Assembly: GCF_001730225.1 (NCBI RefSeq)
Contig: NZ_MIJE01000036.1
Location: forward strand, 60,786-124,785
DNA length: 64,000 nucleotides
Reading direction: 5' to 3'
Origin: Desulfuribacillus alkaliarsenatis
Lineage (GTDB): Bacteria; Bacillota; Bacilli; Desulfuribacillales; Desulfuribacillaceae
Shown: positions 1 through 8,497 of the stretch, in pieces
Layout of the letters: every line of letters starts with the position of its first letter
Numbering within the stretch: position 1 is the stretch's first letter
The notes under the pieces: generated by a model
What the model saw: the letters and a program-made list of their open reading frames with translations, nothing else
What the model was told of the DNA's origin: nothing
The model's database searches: none
Program-made: the position numbers and the translations under genes

Positions 1-30
1 AAAAGCATTGGTTGTAAAACCAATGCTTTT
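1..30. terminator. Intrinsic terminator of the upstream gene
   Basis: A perfect 13-bp inverted repeat (1-13 and 18-30) encloses a 4-base loop. The arms begin with A-run and end with T-run, so it can terminate on either strand. It separates whatever lies left of the window from the thrS leader. Confidence 0.75.
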
Positions 31-70
31 TACATATGTATCAGAGTTTTTAACGTATCAGAATTTTTAA

Positions 71-99
71 TTGCATATGCCTTATGGATGTAGTATAAT
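71..99 (+). promoter_or_regulatory. Sigma-A promoter of thrS
   Basis: TTGCAT at 71-76 and TATAAT at 94-99 are spaced by 17 bases. It lies just upstream of the thrS T-box leader, so the leader would be transcribed from here. Confidence 0.6.
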
Positions 100-124
100 G
101 ACTCAGTAATAACGGCATACTTAT

Positions 125-368
125 ATTATAACAGGACAAGTTCTAATATGTAGAATCAGATAAGAGAGGATAAACATAGCTGAGAGTTTATCTGTGAATT
201 GCTATTAGAATACCACCTGGATATTTCTTAAGGAAACTTAAGCGTTTAATTAGCGATACTTAATTACAATGAGCTTGTGTTAATAGGTAACTCTATTAAT
301 ACAATAAAACATTGGGTGGAACCGCGAACACTTCGCCCCAGTATTTAGGGGAGTAGTGTTTTTTATTA
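125..368 (+). promoter_or_regulatory. T-box riboswitch of thrS (tRNA-Thr sensing)
   Basis: The T-box core GGGTGGAACCGCG starts at 314 and is followed by a terminator hairpin (about 327-358, CCCC pairing with GGGG, flanked by AACACT/AGTGTT) and a T-run. In the upstream stem I region GAATACCACC holds the Thr codon ACC at 212-214 (and again at 215-217), the likely specifier. Known T-boxes bind uncharged tRNA to prevent termination, so thrS would rise when tRNA-Thr is uncharged. Confidence 0.88.
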
Positions 369-400
369 TACTTTTTTACTTAAACAAGGAGGTTTTTGAT

Positions 401-2302
401 ATGGTCAAAATTACACTTAAGGATGGGTCTATAAAGGAGCTTGAATCAGGAGTAACAATTAAAGAAATAGCAGGTGCAATAAGTCCAGGTTTGAAGAAGA
501 AAGCTATTGCAGGTAAAGTGAATGACAAAAATGTTGATTTAATAACTCCTGTTACTGAGGATAGCGAAGTGGAAATCATTACGATAGATTCTCCTGAAGG
601 GTTGAAAATCTATCGTCACAGTGCGGCCCATATATTAGCACAGGCGGTGAAGCGACTATACCCTAATGCAAAATTTGGAATAGGGCCAGATATTGAAAAT
701 GGCTTCTACTATGATATTTCTTTAGATGAGCCTGTTAGTATTGAAGAATTGCCGAAGATAGAGCAGGAAATTAACCGTGTGATTAAGGAAGATCATAAAA
801 TTTGTCGCGAAGTTTTAAGTCGAGATGAAGCCATTGAGCGCTTTAAATCTGCTGGCGAGTACATGAAAGAAGAACTAATCTCTGAATTACCTGACGATGT
901 AGAAATTTCTATCTACCATCAAGGTGAATTTACTGACTTATGCTCTGGGCCACACCTTGAGTCTACAGGGAAGCTCAAAAACATTAAACTCTTAAGTGTT
1001 GCTGGTGCATATTGGCGCGGAAGCTCAGATAATGAAATGCTTACTCGTATCTATGGTGTTGCTTTTCCAAAGAAAGAAGATTTGGCAGAGTATTTACACT
1101 TTTTAGAAGAGGCGAAAAAGCGTGACCACAGAAAACTAGGTCGTGAACTTGATTTGTTTAGTTTTTCAGAGGATGCTCCTGGAATGCCGTTTTACCATCC
1201 TAAGGGTATGATTTTACGTAATCAGCTAGAAAACTTTTGGCGTCATGAGCACGCTAAAGCTGGCTACGATGAGATTAAAACTCCGATTATTCTAAATCAA
1301 AAACTTTGGGAACAATCTGGGCACTGGGATCATTACCAAGAAAATATGTACTTTACAAAGGTTGATAATACGGATTTTGCACTTAAGCCAATGAATTGTC
1401 CTGGAGGTATGATTGTTTATAAGACAAAGCTACGTAGCTATCGCGACTTACCAATTAGGTTAGGTGAGCTAGGGCTTGTGCATCGCCATGAGTTATCTGG
1501 AGCTTTAAATGGATTATTAAGGGTGCGTTGCTTTACTCAGGATGATGCTCATCTGTTTGTGCTTCCAGAGCAAATTGAAGAGGAAGTTAATGGGGTAATA
1601 TCTTTAGTAGATAGGTTCTACAAAATATTTGGTTTTGAATACCATGTGGAATTGTCTACAAGACCAGAAAAATCTATGGGCTCAGACGAGCTATGGGATA
1701 AGGCTATTAATGCCTTAAGGAATGTACTTGAAAAGCGTGGTATGGATTATAAGGTCAACGAAGGTGATGGAGCTTTTTATGGTCCGAAGATTGACTTCCA
1801 CGTGAAGGATAGTCTGAAGCGTACATGGCAATGTGGTACTGTACAACTAGATTTCCAATTGCCTGAAAAATTCGACTTAACATATATCGGGGAAGATAAT
1901 CAAAAGCATCGTCCTGTAACCTTGCACCGCGTTATTTATGGATCTATGGAGCGCTTTATGGCATTGCTAGTAGAACATTACGCAGGCGCGTTTCCAGTTT
2001 GGCTTGCTCCTGAGCAAGTGAGAATTATACCAGTATCTTCAGTTCATAATGAGTATGCTATAACAATTGCAGAAAAGTTAAAAGATAAAGGTATTCGTGT
2101 AACGACTGATGAGCGCAACGAGAAAATTGGCTTTAAAATACGCGAAGGGCAAATGCAAAAGGTTCCGTATATATTAGTTGTAGGTGATAAGGAAATCGAA
2201 GATGCTGGTGTTGCAGTTAGATTTCGTGGTGAAGACTTAGGATTTGAGAAATTTGACAGCTTTGCAGATAAAATAATTGATGATATTAAGGAATATAAAT
2301 AG
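401..2302 (+). CDS. thrS: Threonine--tRNA ligase
   Basis: Class II aminoacyl-tRNA synthetase that charges tRNA-Thr in the cytosol; 633 residues, the normal length. An N-terminal TGS domain (about 1-62) is followed by the editing domain with its HSAAH zinc motif near residue 70 and CSGPH. The catalytic core has KPMNCPGG, the motif 2 region (HRHELSGALNGL) and motif 3 (HRVIYGSMERF), then the C-terminal anticodon-binding domain. I chose ATG 401 because AAGGAGG lies 9 bases upstream; an in-frame ATG at 356 falls in the T-tract of the leader terminator and would give a non-homologous 15-residue extension. It is monocistronic, with a terminator right after it. Confidence 0.97.
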   Translation: MVKITLKDGSIKELESGVTIKEIAGAISPGLKKKAIAGKVNDKNVDLITPVTEDSEVEIITIDSPEGLKIYRHSAAHILAQAVKRLYPNAKFGIGPDIENGFYYDISLDEPVSIEELPKIEQEINRVIKEDHKICREVLSRDEAIERFKSAGEYMKEELISELPDDVEISIYHQGEFTDLCSGPHLESTGKLKNIKLLSVAGAYWRGSSDNEMLTRIYGVAFPKKEDLAEYLHFLEEAKKRDHRKLGRELDLFSFSEDAPGMPFYHPKGMILRNQLENFWRHEHAKAGYDEIKTPIILNQKLWEQSGHWDHYQENMYFTKVDNTDFALKPMNCPGGMIVYKTKLRSYRDLPIRLGELGLVHRHELSGALNGLLRVRCFTQDDAHLFVLPEQIEEEVNGVISLVDRFYKIFGFEYHVELSTRPEKSMGSDELWDKAINALRNVLEKRGMDYKVNEGDGAFYGPKIDFHVKDSLKRTWQCGTVQLDFQLPEKFDLTYIGEDNQKHRPVTLHRVIYGSMERFMALLVEHYAGAFPVWLAPEQVRIIPVSSVHNEYAITIAEKLKDKGIRVTTDERNEKIGFKIREGQMQKVPYILVVGDKEIEDAGVAVRFRGEDLGFEKFDSFADKIIDDIKEYK

Positions 2303-2317
2303 AATATATAGTAGAAA

Positions 2318-2357
2318 TAAAGAAACAACCTCGAATTATTATAAGGTTGTTTCTTTA
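2318..2357. terminator. Bidirectional terminator between thrS and the convergent methyltransferase
   Basis: A 14-bp perfect stem (2318-2331 with 2344-2357) carries A-run on the left and T-run on the right. It serves both thrS and the minus-strand gene that ends at 2361. Confidence 0.85.
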
Positions 2358-2360
2358 TGT

Positions 2361-2924
2361 TTATTTCTGGCATATATAAATAAATGCAGGCGGTATATTT
2401 AACGGTACAAACTGAATTGTTACCTTGGAAAAGTTCTTGCTAAGTAGTTGTTTCATCTGTAGGGAGTATTGATAGGCAACAAAGATGCCATCGTCACTCA
2501 AGGATTCAATTACTTGCTCCATGATTGCCTGCCTACCCGTTTCAGAAAAGGTTGCTAAGGGTAAACAAGATATTATACAATCAACTTCAGAGGCACCATA
2601 GCTGGATAATGTGTCTTTTAATTCGTAAGCATCTTTACAATATGCTGCAGTTTTGTAAATATTCTTTAATACTGCACGCATTTCGTCGTCATATTCAAAG
2701 ATATAAAAATCTGTATCTGATTTTTTAGAATTATATATTTCCTGTGTAATTACACCTGTTCCTGCGCCAAGCTCTACAACTGAGTTTGTTTTATTGAAAT
2801 CAACAGTCTCGAGCATCTTTCTGACAAGATATCTTGAGCTTGGAGTAATGCTGCCAATTTGTTTTGGTTTTTTTATAAATTTATATAGAAATGTTGCTTT
2901 TTCGTTTAATGTAGACCATGACAT
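2361..2924 (-). CDS. PmtA-like class I SAM-dependent methyltransferase
   Basis: A 187-residue soluble methyltransferase. Motif I VVELGAGTGVIT (about residue 51) binds SAM; a GSITPSSRYL segment precedes it, IISCLPLATF sits in the motif IV position, and the protein ends with an IPPAFIYICQK strand. This layout matches the phospholipid N-methyltransferase (PmtA) group, related to KsgA-type enzymes; the true substrate is not visible. ATG 2924 is preferred over the in-frame ATG 2945, because AAAGGAGAA lies between them and is well spaced for 2924. The next gene, divergent by about 100 bases, is a paralogue. Confidence 0.8.
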   Translation of the reverse strand: MSWSTLNEKATFLYKFIKKPKQIGSITPSSRYLVRKMLETVDFNKTNSVVELGAGTGVITQEIYNSKKSDTDFYIFEYDDEMRAVLKNIYKTAAYCKDAYELKDTLSSYGASEVDCIISCLPLATFSETGRQAIMEQVIESLSDDGIFVAYQYSLQMKQLLSKNFSKVTIQFVPLNIPPAFIYICQK

Positions 2925-3025
2925 TTTTGCAATTCTCCTTTCCATGGAAATATTATAGCCAATGAAGTTGCATATTATTAGATTTAAAGGAAATAAAGTT
3001 AATACAAATGAAAGGGGTATAAACC

Positions 3026-3592
3026 TTGGGAACTATTACGTACATTAAGAATATGGTAAAAGATAAGTACATCGCATCCATTACTCCGACTTCCATCTAT
3101 GGAGTAAAGGATGTCTGTAAAAAGATTGATTTTAGCAAAGACAATGTAATTGTCGAATACGGTCCTGGACTAGGTGTATTTAGTACATACATATTAGATA
3201 ACATGACTAAAGATTCCAAACTTATTCTTATCGAAAGAAATAATGATTTTGTAGACCATTTAAAAAAAGAAATAAAAGATAGTCGTGTTACTATATATCA
3301 TGATAGTGCCGAGGTTGTCAATGAAGCACTTGCTGAACTAGGCTTAACTGAAGCTGATTATATTATCTCAGGGATACCATTCAGCTTTTTAACTAAGGAT
3401 ATTAGAGATATCATTATTGAATCCACATATAATTGCTTAAAACCTGGTGGTAAATTTTTGACATATCAAACTTTTTTCCAAAAGAATCGCTACCTAAGGG
3501 AAGGAATTGAGATTCGTTTTTCTAGAATAAATGATTCCTATTGCTTTTTAAATGCACCTCCGCTGAAAATTCATGAAGGAATTAAAGAATAA
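3026..3592 (+). CDS. PmtA-like class I SAM-dependent methyltransferase, paralogue of the divergent gene
   Basis: 188 residues with the same plan as its divergent neighbour: ASITPTSIYG, then motif I IVEYGPGLGVFS (about residue 42), acidic LIER, ISGIPFSFL at motif IV and a C-terminal NAPPL strand. The family includes phospholipid N-methyltransferases; the substrate here is unknown. Translation starts at TTG 3026 behind AAAGGGG. There is no good terminator between it and the infC leader promoter. Two related genes in head-to-head orientation suggest an old duplication and shared control through the roughly 100-base gap. Confidence 0.78.
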   Translation: MGTITYIKNMVKDKYIASITPTSIYGVKDVCKKIDFSKDNVIVEYGPGLGVFSTYILDNMTKDSKLILIERNNDFVDHLKKEIKDSRVTIYHDSAEVVNEALAELGLTEADYIISGIPFSFLTKDIRDIIIESTYNCLKPGGKFLTYQTFFQKNRYLREGIEIRFSRINDSYCFLNAPPLKIHEGIKE

Positions 3593-3614
3593 TTACACAA
3601 TTAAGAATATACCC

Positions 3615-3643
3615 TTGACATTTGCTAAGATACCTGATAGTAT
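3615..3643 (+). promoter_or_regulatory. Sigma-A promoter of infC-rpmI-rplT
   Basis: TTGACA at 3615-3620 and TAGTAT at 3638-3643 have 17-base spacing. The transcript would begin just ahead of the L20-type leader. Confidence 0.65.
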
Positions 3644-3649
3644 TACCTA

Positions 3650-3780
3650 ATGACAAGAAGGAGCATCCGCTTCTCACCTGATTGACGCAAGTGTTGACGG
3701 GTATAACTACAACCGATTGAGTGTATACAATACCTATGGTTAGAGTTAGTGCGGATGATTTCATTCGCACTTTTTTATTT
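3650..3780 (+). promoter_or_regulatory. L20-type leader (attenuator) of the infC operon
   Basis: GCATCCGCTTCTCACCTG near 3664 resembles the conserved segment I recall from Bacillus infC leaders. Downstream a hairpin (3749-3758 with 3761-3770) followed by TTTTTT forms a terminator. CATCCGC in the first segment is complementary to GCGGATG in the terminator's 5' arm, so the two structures exclude each other. In Bacillus, ribosomal protein L20 binds this leader and represses its own operon; that control is inferred here. Confidence 0.8.
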
Positions 3781-3848
3781 GTCGTGTTAAATAAGCCTGA
3801 CAAGATTTGTCGACAAAGGTGAAGTATATTAATCAGGAGGTGTAACTT

Positions 3849-4364
3849 ATTAGCAAAGATTTATTAGTCAACGAAGGAATTAAAGCAAGGGAAGTACGCT
3901 TAATCGATGTTGAGGGTGAACAATTAGGAATTATCCCTATACGAGAAGCGTTGCAGAAAGCAGTGGAAAGAAACTTGGATTTAGTGAATGTAGCTCCAAC
4001 TGCTAATCCACCAGTATGTCGAATTATGGACTACGGTAAGTTTCGCTACGAACAAGCAAAAAAAGAAAAAGAAGCTCGTAAGAATCAAAAAGTTATTAGT
4101 GTTAAAGAAATTCGCCTAAGTACTAATATTGAAGAAAATGATTTTCAGACTAAGCTTCGTAACGCTCGGAAGTTCCTAGAGAAGGGCGATAAAGTAAAGG
4201 CTTCGATTCGTTTCAGAGGTCGTCAAATCGCTCATAGTGGTTTAGGAAAAGACGTTTTAATGAAGCTTTATGAAAATGTTAAGGATATAGCTACTATGGA
4301 GCGAACACCTAAGATGGAAGGTCGCAGTATGCTAATGATTTTAACTCCATCAAACGAGAAATAG
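3849..4364 (+). CDS. infC: Translation initiation factor IF-3
   Basis: IF-3 prevents premature joining of the ribosomal subunits and checks start codon choice. The reading frame opens after TAA at 3843-3845, and the first usable codon is ATT 3849, 6 bases behind AGGAGGTG (3836-3843). The encoded start reads [20 protein letters not shown], a normal IF-3 N-terminus, giving 171 residues in all; the next start-like codon (TTG 3951) would remove a third of the protein. An AUU start is known for infC in E. coli and Bacillus, where IF-3 discriminates against it and so limits its own synthesis. It is the first gene of infC-rpmI-rplT. Confidence 0.96.
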   Translation: MSKDLLVNEGIKAREVRLIDVEGEQLGIIPIREALQKAVERNLDLVNVAPTANPPVCRIMDYGKFRYEQAKKEKEARKNQKVISVKEIRLSTNIEENDFQTKLRNARKFLEKGDKVKASIRFRGRQIAHSGLGKDVLMKLYENVKDIATMERTPKMEGRSMLMILTPSNEK

Positions 4365-4380
4365 TAGGAGGATATGGAAA

Positions 4381-4578
4381 ATGCCTAAAATGAAAACACA
4401 TCGTGGTTTAGCAAAGCGTTTAAAGAGAACTGGGAGTGGCAAGTTAAAGCGTGGTAGCGCGTATACAAGCCATATGTTTAGTAACAAGAGCCAAGATCAA
4501 AAACGTAAGCTGCGTAAGGGTGGACTTGTTTCTAAAGGTGACCAAAGACGCATTGCACAATTAATTACACATATCTAA
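4381..4578 (+). CDS. rpmI: 50S ribosomal protein L35
   Basis: 65 residues, very basic, with the family's [20 protein letters not shown] start. It lies 16 bases after infC behind GGAGG and is followed by rplT, the standard operon order. Confidence 0.98.
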   Translation: MPKMKTHRGLAKRLKRTGSGKLKRGSAYTSHMFSNKSQDQKRKLRKGGLVSKGDQRRIAQLITHI

Positions 4579-4624
4579 AATAACAACAATTACAATTATT
4601 GAAATATAAGTAGGAGGTCTTGTC

Positions 4625-4984
4625 ATGCCAAGAGTAAAAGGCGGATATACAACACGTCAAAGACGTAAAAAGGTACTAAAATTGGCTCGTGGATATTTCG
4701 GGTCTAAACATACATTATTTAGAACAGCTAAGCAACAGGTGATGAAATCACTAATGTTTGCTTACCGTGATCGTCGTCAGAAAAAGCGTGATTTCCGTAA
4801 GCTATGGATTACACGTATTAATGCAGCAGCGCGTACTAACGGTTTAAGCTACAGTAACTTAATCCACGGATTAAAATCAGCTGGAGTTGAAGTTAACCGT
4901 AAAATGCTAGCTGATCTTGCAGTAAATGATAAAGCTGGATTTGCTGAGTTAGCAAATGTAGCTAAACAAAAAATCAACGCATAA
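4625..4984 (+). CDS. rplT: 50S ribosomal protein L20
   Basis: 119 residues beginning [20 protein letters not shown], with the typical helical, Arg/Lys-rich N-terminus and a globular C-terminus. It binds 23S rRNA early in assembly and, in Bacillus, represses this operon through the leader. RBS TAGGAGG is well placed, and a terminator follows. Confidence 0.98.
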   Translation: MPRVKGGYTTRQRRKKVLKLARGYFGSKHTLFRTAKQQVMKSLMFAYRDRRQKKRDFRKLWITRINAAARTNGLSYSNLIHGLKSAGVEVNRKMLADLAVNDKAGFAELANVAKQKINA

Positions 4985-4996
4985 GTACTGAATATA

Positions 4997-5028
4997 GAAA
5001 ACCTTGTTTAAATAGCAAGGTTTTTTCG
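4997..5028 (+). terminator. Terminator of infC-rpmI-rplT
   Basis: AAAACCTTG (4998-5006) pairs with CAAGGTTTT (5016-5024), followed by a T-run. Confidence 0.85.
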
Positions 5029-5123
5029 TTTGTAACGGTCTTAAAGTCAGTTGCAATCTATATACATTTTAGTTATGATGATAATGAATACATAGCATAT
5101 ATTGGGAAGAGGTGTGTGTAAGT

Positions 5124-5519
5124 ATGTTGTTAGTAAGTGAATTTCGTAATACACCTGCAGTAACGGTTGAACCTAGCACATCCTTAAAAGAGTGTTTAGA
5201 CATAATGGAGCGTGAGAGATTTCGTCATCTACTAGTTATTGAAGCTGGGAAGTTAGTAGGAATTGTAGTTAGAAAAGATATTGAAGGGGCATTGCGACAG
5301 CCTTCAAGGTATCCTGAGACACCAGTTGAGTGGGTAATGTCAAAAAATCTCGTTACCGTTAATAACGATACGTCGTTGTTAGATGCTTTGAAATTAATGA
5401 AAAAATACAAATATAGTGGGTTGCCTGTAATGGATGGTGACCAGGTAGCAGGTATGTTTACAGAAACAGACGTAGTAAAAGCCTTTATAGCTATTATTGA
5501 AAGAGAGAACATATCATAG
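5124..5519 (+). CDS. CBS-domain pair protein
   Basis: 131 residues made of two CBS motifs (about 8-63 and 72-128; repeats VVRKDIEGAL and MFTETDVVKAF) and nothing else. Such pairs bind adenosine nucleotides and act as sensory or regulatory modules. ATG 5124 fits GAAGAGGTG best; the upstream in-frame GTG 5112 lies inside that site. The next gene, 49 bases on, is a KtrA-type potassium channel regulator, so a role in ion homeostasis is possible but unproven. Confidence 0.82.
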   Translation: MLLVSEFRNTPAVTVEPSTSLKECLDIMERERFRHLLVIEAGKLVGIVVRKDIEGALRQPSRYPETPVEWVMSKNLVTVNNDTSLLDALKLMKKYKYSGLPVMDGDQVAGMFTETDVVKAFIAIIERENIS

Positions 5520-5568
5520 AGAGCAAATGCAGTGTAAATAAGGGCACTATTTATTTGGAGTGAATTAA

Positions 5569-6243
5569 GTGAAACAAAAACAATATGCAGTACTAGGCCT
5601 AGGCCGCTTTGGTGGTAGTATCGCAACGAGTTTATACAATATGGGACATGAAGTTTTAGCAATAGATATTAACGAAGATAAGGTACAAGCTTATTCTAAT
5701 GCTGTATCACAGGCTGTGCAAGCAGATTCGACGGACGAAAAGGCATTAAAAGCTTTAGGAATTCGTAATTTCTCTGTTGTGGTAGTAGCCATTGGACAAG
5801 ATATACAGGCTAGTATTATGGCATCGTTAATAGTAAAAGAGATGGGCGTAAAGCATATCGTAGTAAAAGCTCAAAATGACCTTCATGGTAAGGTGTTAGA
5901 GAAGATTGGTGTAGATAGGGTTGTATTCCCGGAGCGTGATATGGGTGCCCGTGTGGCACACAATCTTTTATCGCCAAATATTATTGATTTCATAGAGCTG
6001 TCGCCAGAGTATAGTATTTTAGAGTTTGTCGCAACAAAATCAATGGTTGGGAAATCGCTCATAGAGCTAAATATTAGAGCTAAATATGGAATAAATATTA
6101 TGGCTATAAAATCGGGCAAGAATAAAATTAATGTAGCCCCAATGGCGACCGATGTAGTTCAAGAGGATGATGTTTTAGTTGTGGTAGGGCATAAGGAAGA
6201 CTTGAAAGTATTTGAAGGGAAAATGGCTGATGATAGTGACTAA
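5569..6243 (+). CDS. ktrA: KtrA/TrkA-type potassium uptake regulatory subunit
   Basis: 224 residues: an RCK_N Rossmann domain (VLGLGRFGGSIA at the start, AIDI acidic end of strand 2) and an RCK_C domain (about 135-220, LNIRAKYGINIMAI). KtrA binds ATP/ADP and gates the membrane KtrB channel; the family also binds cyclic di-AMP. It starts at GTG 5569 behind TTGGAG. No membrane partner lies beside it, so KtrB must be elsewhere. KtrC is an equally possible name. The end overlaps the next gene by 14 bases. Confidence 0.85.
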   Translation: MKQKQYAVLGLGRFGGSIATSLYNMGHEVLAIDINEDKVQAYSNAVSQAVQADSTDEKALKALGIRNFSVVVVAIGQDIQASIMASLIVKEMGVKHIVVKAQNDLHGKVLEKIGVDRVVFPERDMGARVAHNLLSPNIIDFIELSPEYSILEFVATKSMVGKSLIELNIRAKYGINIMAIKSGKNKINVAPMATDVVQEDDVLVVVGHKEDLKVFEGKMADDSD

Positions 6244-7081
6244 GAGTATCCAGTCGCTAGATAACCCGCGAATTAAATACATTAATAAGTTAAAGCAAAG
6301 GAAATATCGTAAGCAAGAAGCATCATTTATAATAGAAGGCGAAAAGATAATCCTTGAGGCACTAAAACGTAACAAACTTGCAAATTATTATAAAGTCAAA
6401 GAATTATATGTTAGTGACTCTTTTGCTTTTCAGAATCTTATTATAAGTGATATAGAAAAAATTCCGGTTTATACGGTTACCGACAAGGTCTTTTCTAATA
6501 TTTCAACGGTGCAATCGCCACAGGGCTGCCTAGCGGTCATAGAAAAGGTGGATTTGGACATAGCACAGGTATTAGAATTACGCGATAAGCAAGCTACTAA
6601 AAAATATCAATTAATCTTCCTGTTAGATGGAATTCAAGATCCTGGAAATGTCGGTACCATTATAAGAACTGCTGATGCTGTAGGTGCAGAGGCAGTGATA
6701 TTAGGAGCTGGCACAGTAGATACTTTTAATGATAAGGTAATACGTTCAGCAATGGGAAGTATATTTCACGTACCAGTTTTAGAATTAGAAATTATTACTG
6801 CTGCTAAGATTTTAAAGGAACAGCAATACCAGTTGCTGGCAGCAGATTTATCAGGAGTATCTTATTTTGATTTACATAGTAGCATGGATATGTCGGAGGC
6901 TAAGCTTGCAATTGTCTTAGGCAATGAAGGTAGTGGTCTGTCGGATGGAATAAAGCAGAACGTTGACTCCTTTGTATCAATTCCCATGCCAGGCTCAGCA
7001 GAGTCGTTAAATGTATCTGTTGCTGCAGGCATTATTGCATTTGATATTGTACGGCAGTGGGGCTTGCAAAACCAATCGTAG
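6230..7081 (+). CDS. TrmH/SpoU-family RNA 2'-O-methyltransferase
   Basis: 283 residues. An N-terminal substrate-binding domain (about 1-105) is followed by the knotted SPOUT domain with all three SpoU motifs: DPGNVGTIIRTADAVGA, VLGNEGSGLS and IPMPGSAESLNVSVAAGI. Relatives such as B. subtilis YsgA lie next to pheST, as here, and methylate 23S rRNA. I chose ATG 6230 behind GAAGGGA; a TTG at 6212 is in frame but has no ribosome site. It overlaps ktrA, so the two are probably cotranscribed. Confidence 0.9.
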   Translation: MIVTKSIQSLDNPRIKYINKLKQRKYRKQEASFIIEGEKIILEALKRNKLANYYKVKELYVSDSFAFQNLIISDIEKIPVYTVTDKVFSNISTVQSPQGCLAVIEKVDLDIAQVLELRDKQATKKYQLIFLLDGIQDPGNVGTIIRTADAVGAEAVILGAGTVDTFNDKVIRSAMGSIFHVPVLELEIITAAKILKEQQYQLLAADLSGVSYFDLHSSMDMSEAKLAIVLGNEGSGLSDGIKQNVDSFVSIPMPGSAESLNVSVAAGIIAFDIVRQWGLQNQS

Positions 7082-7092
7082 CAATGTATAAT
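7064..7092 (+). promoter_or_regulatory. Sigma-A promoter of pheST
   Basis: TTGCAA at 7064-7069 and TATAAT at 7087-7092 have 17-base spacing. The -35 lies inside the end of the upstream methyltransferase gene, and the T-box leader follows. Confidence 0.6.
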
Positions 7093-7119
7093 AATGTTCA
7101 AACTTTAGCTTTATATAAT

Positions 7120-7368
7120 TAAATATTTAAACAAGTGATGCAGGAGCGAGTAAGTTTATTGTCGTATACAGGAAGGGTCATATTTACTGAAAATGACCTT
7201 GCGTATGATTTGCTGAAATTCCCTCCGAAGACTCCTATCCGGAACTAAAGTATGGATAGTCGGCTGAAGCCGTTATATTAATGAAGCTGGGAAACAATAT
7301 TAATAATGTTTCCAATTAGGGTGGTAACGCGAGCCTTCGTCCCTTTATTTGGGGTGAAGGCTTTTTTT
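7120..7368 (+). promoter_or_regulatory. T-box riboswitch of pheST (tRNA-Phe sensing)
   Basis: The T-box core AGGGTGGTAACGCG begins at 7318. It leads into a terminator (GCCTTCGTCCC with GGGGTGAAGGC, about 7333-7361) and a T-run. The likely specifier is TTC (Phe) at 7219-7221 in CTGAAATTCCC, just after the stem I region. Uncharged tRNA-Phe should favour read-through into pheS-pheT. Confidence 0.9.
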
Positions 7369-7410
7369 GGTTTATAAGAATGTGACTACTGAAAGAGAGG
7401 TGAACAATAT

Positions 7411-7455
7411 CTGCTCGGTGCAATGAAAGCAGCAGATATTACAAGCTATGCGTGA
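7411..7455 (+). other. Possible leader mini-ORF overlapping the pheS start
   Basis: GAGAGGTGA at 7395-7403 is a good Shine-Dalgarno but is about 44 bases from the pheS ATG. At normal spacing it faces CTG 7411, which is in frame with ATG 7423; both read a short peptide (ending [10 protein letters not shown]) to TGA 7453-7455, overlapping pheS ATG 7448 by 8 bases. pheS itself lacks a clear ribosome site, so translational coupling is possible. Only sequence layout supports this. Confidence 0.25.
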
Positions 7456-8485
7456 AAAGTTGATGGAGTTAAAGGAAGTTGCTAGCAAGCAGCTTGAGAA
7501 GCTACAGGAGCAAAAAGACATACAGGATTTAAAGGTTAAAATTTTAGGTAAAAAAGGTGAGTTAACATCAATTCTTAGGAACATGGGTCAGCTGTCTCCG
7601 GAGGAGCGTCCTATTATAGGTCAGGTGGCAAATGAAGTTCGTGAGCTTTTGGAAAATAAATTTCAATTAAAATTTTCTGAACTAGAGCAAAAAGCCGAGG
7701 AAAAACAACTTGAGCAGGAATCGATTGATGTGACTCTTCCTGGTAGACCAGTTGCTCTTGGATGTCAGCATCCTTTAACCTTAGTTGCCAGAGATATCGA
7801 AGATATTTTTATTGGTTTAGGCTATGAAGTGGCAGAAGGGCCAGAAGTTGAACAGGATTATTATAATTTCGAAGCTTTAAATCTACCGAAGAATCATCCT
7901 GCTCGAGATATGCAGGACTCCTTTTATATTACTGAAGAGCTATTAATGAGAACTCACACTTCACCAGTACAGGTAAGAACTATGGAGCATAAACGTCCAG
8001 AGGTTCCAGTGAAAATTATTTGTCCAGGGCGTGTTTATCGCCGTGACGACGATGATGCTACGCACTCCCATGTTTTTATGCAGGCTGAGGGCTTAGTAAT
8101 TGACGAAAATATTCGTATGAGCGATTTAAAAGGAACGTTATTGACTTTTGCTAGGCAAATGTTTGGTGACCAGCAGGAAATTCGTTTGCGTCCTAGCTTC
8201 TTCCCGTTCACTGAACCGAGTGCTGAAGTAGATGTATCCTGTATAATCTGTGAGGGCAGCGGATGTAGAGTTTGTAAGCAAACAGGCTGGTTAGAAATAC
8301 TAGGCTCTGGTATGGTGCACCCGAAGGTGTTAGAGATGTCTGGGTATGACTCTAATAAATATAGTGGCTTTGCTTTTGGTATGGGTATAGAGCGTATTGC
8401 AATGCTTAAATACGGAATAGAAGATATTCGTCAATTTTATATGAATGACGTTAGATTTCTTCATCAATTTCAAAGAAGGGCATAG
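7448..8485 (+). CDS. pheS: Phenylalanine--tRNA ligase alpha subunit
   Basis: 345 residues; the catalytic subunit of the (alpha-beta)2 class II enzyme. An N-terminal coiled coil (1-85) contacts tRNA-Phe. The core has motif 2 ([18 protein letters not shown]) and motif 3 ([17 protein letters not shown]), and a [17 protein letters not shown] cysteine-rich loop as in Bacillus. The N-terminus aligns without gaps to Bacillus PheS up to LGKKG, so ATG 7448 is correct even though no strong Shine-Dalgarno precedes it. pheT follows 12 bases later. Confidence 0.97.
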   Translation: MREKLMELKEVASKQLEKLQEQKDIQDLKVKILGKKGELTSILRNMGQLSPEERPIIGQVANEVRELLENKFQLKFSELEQKAEEKQLEQESIDVTLPGRPVALGCQHPLTLVARDIEDIFIGLGYEVAEGPEVEQDYYNFEALNLPKNHPARDMQDSFYITEELLMRTHTSPVQVRTMEHKRPEVPVKIICPGRVYRRDDDDATHSHVFMQAEGLVIDENIRMSDLKGTLLTFARQMFGDQQEIRLRPSFFPFTEPSAEVDVSCIICEGSGCRVCKQTGWLEILGSGMVHPKVLEMSGYDSNKYSGFAFGMGIERIAMLKYGIEDIRQFYMNDVRFLHQFQRRA

Positions 8486-8497
8486 GAGGATTAGACA

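Noticed and set aside
3582..3803. Minus-strand frame of 73 codons over the infC leader
   Set aside because: It lies over the promoter, L20-type leader and terminator, has no ribosome site and no homology I can see.
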